53,049 nt of DNA, from positions 1-53,049 of the forward strand of contig JAFDZV010000034.1 of NCBI GenBank assembly GCA_018266795.1, given 5' to 3'. The stretch comes from Bacteroidota bacterium. Lineage in GTDB: Bacteria; Bacteroidota; Ignavibacteria; OLB7. The position numbers and the translations under genes are program-made. The stretch's first letter is position 1. Each line of letters begins with the position of its first letter. The notes under the pieces were generated by a model. It worked only from the letters and a program-made list of their open reading frames with translations, ran no database searches and was not told the DNA's origin. Positions 52,671-53,049 of the stretch are shown here, in pieces.

Positions 52671-53049
52671 CTATCGAACAACCTCCATCTTCTGAACGCG
52701 GGTCGCGTCCGGCGTCGTCAATTGAAGCACATACGTACCGGCAGCAACCCTGTACCCCTGTTCGTCCGTTCCATCCCAACGGATCGCATACTGCCCGGCG
52801 CTCTGCTCTCCCGCCTCCAGCGTCGCCACGAATGCGCCACGGCTATCATACACGGCAATCCGCACCGGTGCACCAACCGGCAATGCGTAGTTGATCGTCG
52901 TAAACTCCCGGAACGGGTTCGGCACCACCGCCGACAACGTGACTTCGCTCCCCGCAGCCGAAACGTACCGGCCAACAGTGGGCTTCCCGGCCCACGGGTT
53001 GTTCCGGTCCCGCCATGCCGCGATCGAATCACGCTCGGCCTGGGTCAAC
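52671..53049 (-). CDS. C-terminal part of a T9SS-secreted protein, cut by the window edge
   Basis: The last ~125 residues of a longer protein that continues beyond position 53049. They contain a type A T9SS sorting domain: VVPNPFREFTTINYALPVG, VRIAVYDSRGAFVATL and VAAGTYVLQLTT, ending QKMEVVR. The upstream part (ERDSIAAWRDRNNPWAG) gives no clue to the cargo function. It is probably secreted to the surface. A hairpin follows. Confidence 0.88.
   Translation of the reverse strand, partial: LTQAERDSIAAWRDRNNPWAGKPTVGRYVSAAGSEVTLSAVVPNPFREFTTINYALPVGAPVRIAVYDSRGAFVATLEAGEQSAGQYAIRWDGTDEQGYRVAAGTYVLQLTTPDATRVQKMEVVR

Overview
This 53-kb window has a GC-rich composition (I estimate close to 60%) and looks like a chromosome segment from the Bacteroidota/Chlorobi/Kapabacteria side of the bacterial tree. 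The main evidence is three proteins with C-terminal type IX secretion (T9SS) sorting domains (ends near 15473, 49902 and 52671), plus lipoproteins and small secreted proteins. The lineage is inferred; no rRNA or ribosomal gene is present to confirm it. Many genes end in strong GC-rich hairpins that lack a T-run.

Layout. (1) 1-8760: a minus-strand thaumatin/GH64-like protein interrupted by GIPAG-type repeats; divergent from it, a small secreted Cys-rich protein; then a SWIM zinc-finger protein, another small secreted Cys-rich protein and a lipoprotein. (2) 8863-15550: a large minus-strand regulator (STAND-type ATPase, helical region, winged helix and BTAD, i.e. SARP parts in unusual order), divergent from a zinc-ribbon gene and a T9SS-exported SdrD-like protein. 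The divergent region carries three CGTTACC heptamers at exactly 22-bp steps, and two more with the same 22-bp step lie upstream of the lipoprotein gene. (3) 16195-25380: a 2694-residue natural fusion of Tc-toxin components B and C with an unrecognised beta-rich C-terminal payload; divergent from it, a clear paralogue of the first small Cys-rich protein. (4) 25627-47384: a lipoprotein, then a minus-strand block of three large genes that are probably one transcript: a HETGH zincin-like protein with an IPT/TIG-like domain (about 910 aa), a 2633-aa protein and a 3060-aa protein. The two giants share a tandem helical repeat with the signature C-x2-W-x(5-6)-C-L-x2-L-C, which I do not recognise as a named family. 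A small four-helix membrane protein lies upstream. (5) 47767-53049: a T9SS-exported beta-propeller protein, a frameshifted GxxExxY gene preceded by a direct repeat, an endolysin-like amidase with a short acidic ORF immediately upstream, a cyclic-nucleotide-type phosphodiesterase, and the C-terminal end of another T9SS cargo.

How it may work together. The most distinctive content is a set of very large proteins without signal peptides (BC toxin, both repeat giants, the zincin-like protein, the GH64-like protein), beside small secreted Cys-rich proteins and one SARP-like regulator with a candidate operator. No recognisable TcA (the normal pore and injector subunit) is present. Whether the Cys/Trp-repeat giants act with the BC toxin is speculation, but the repeat architecture itself is directly visible.
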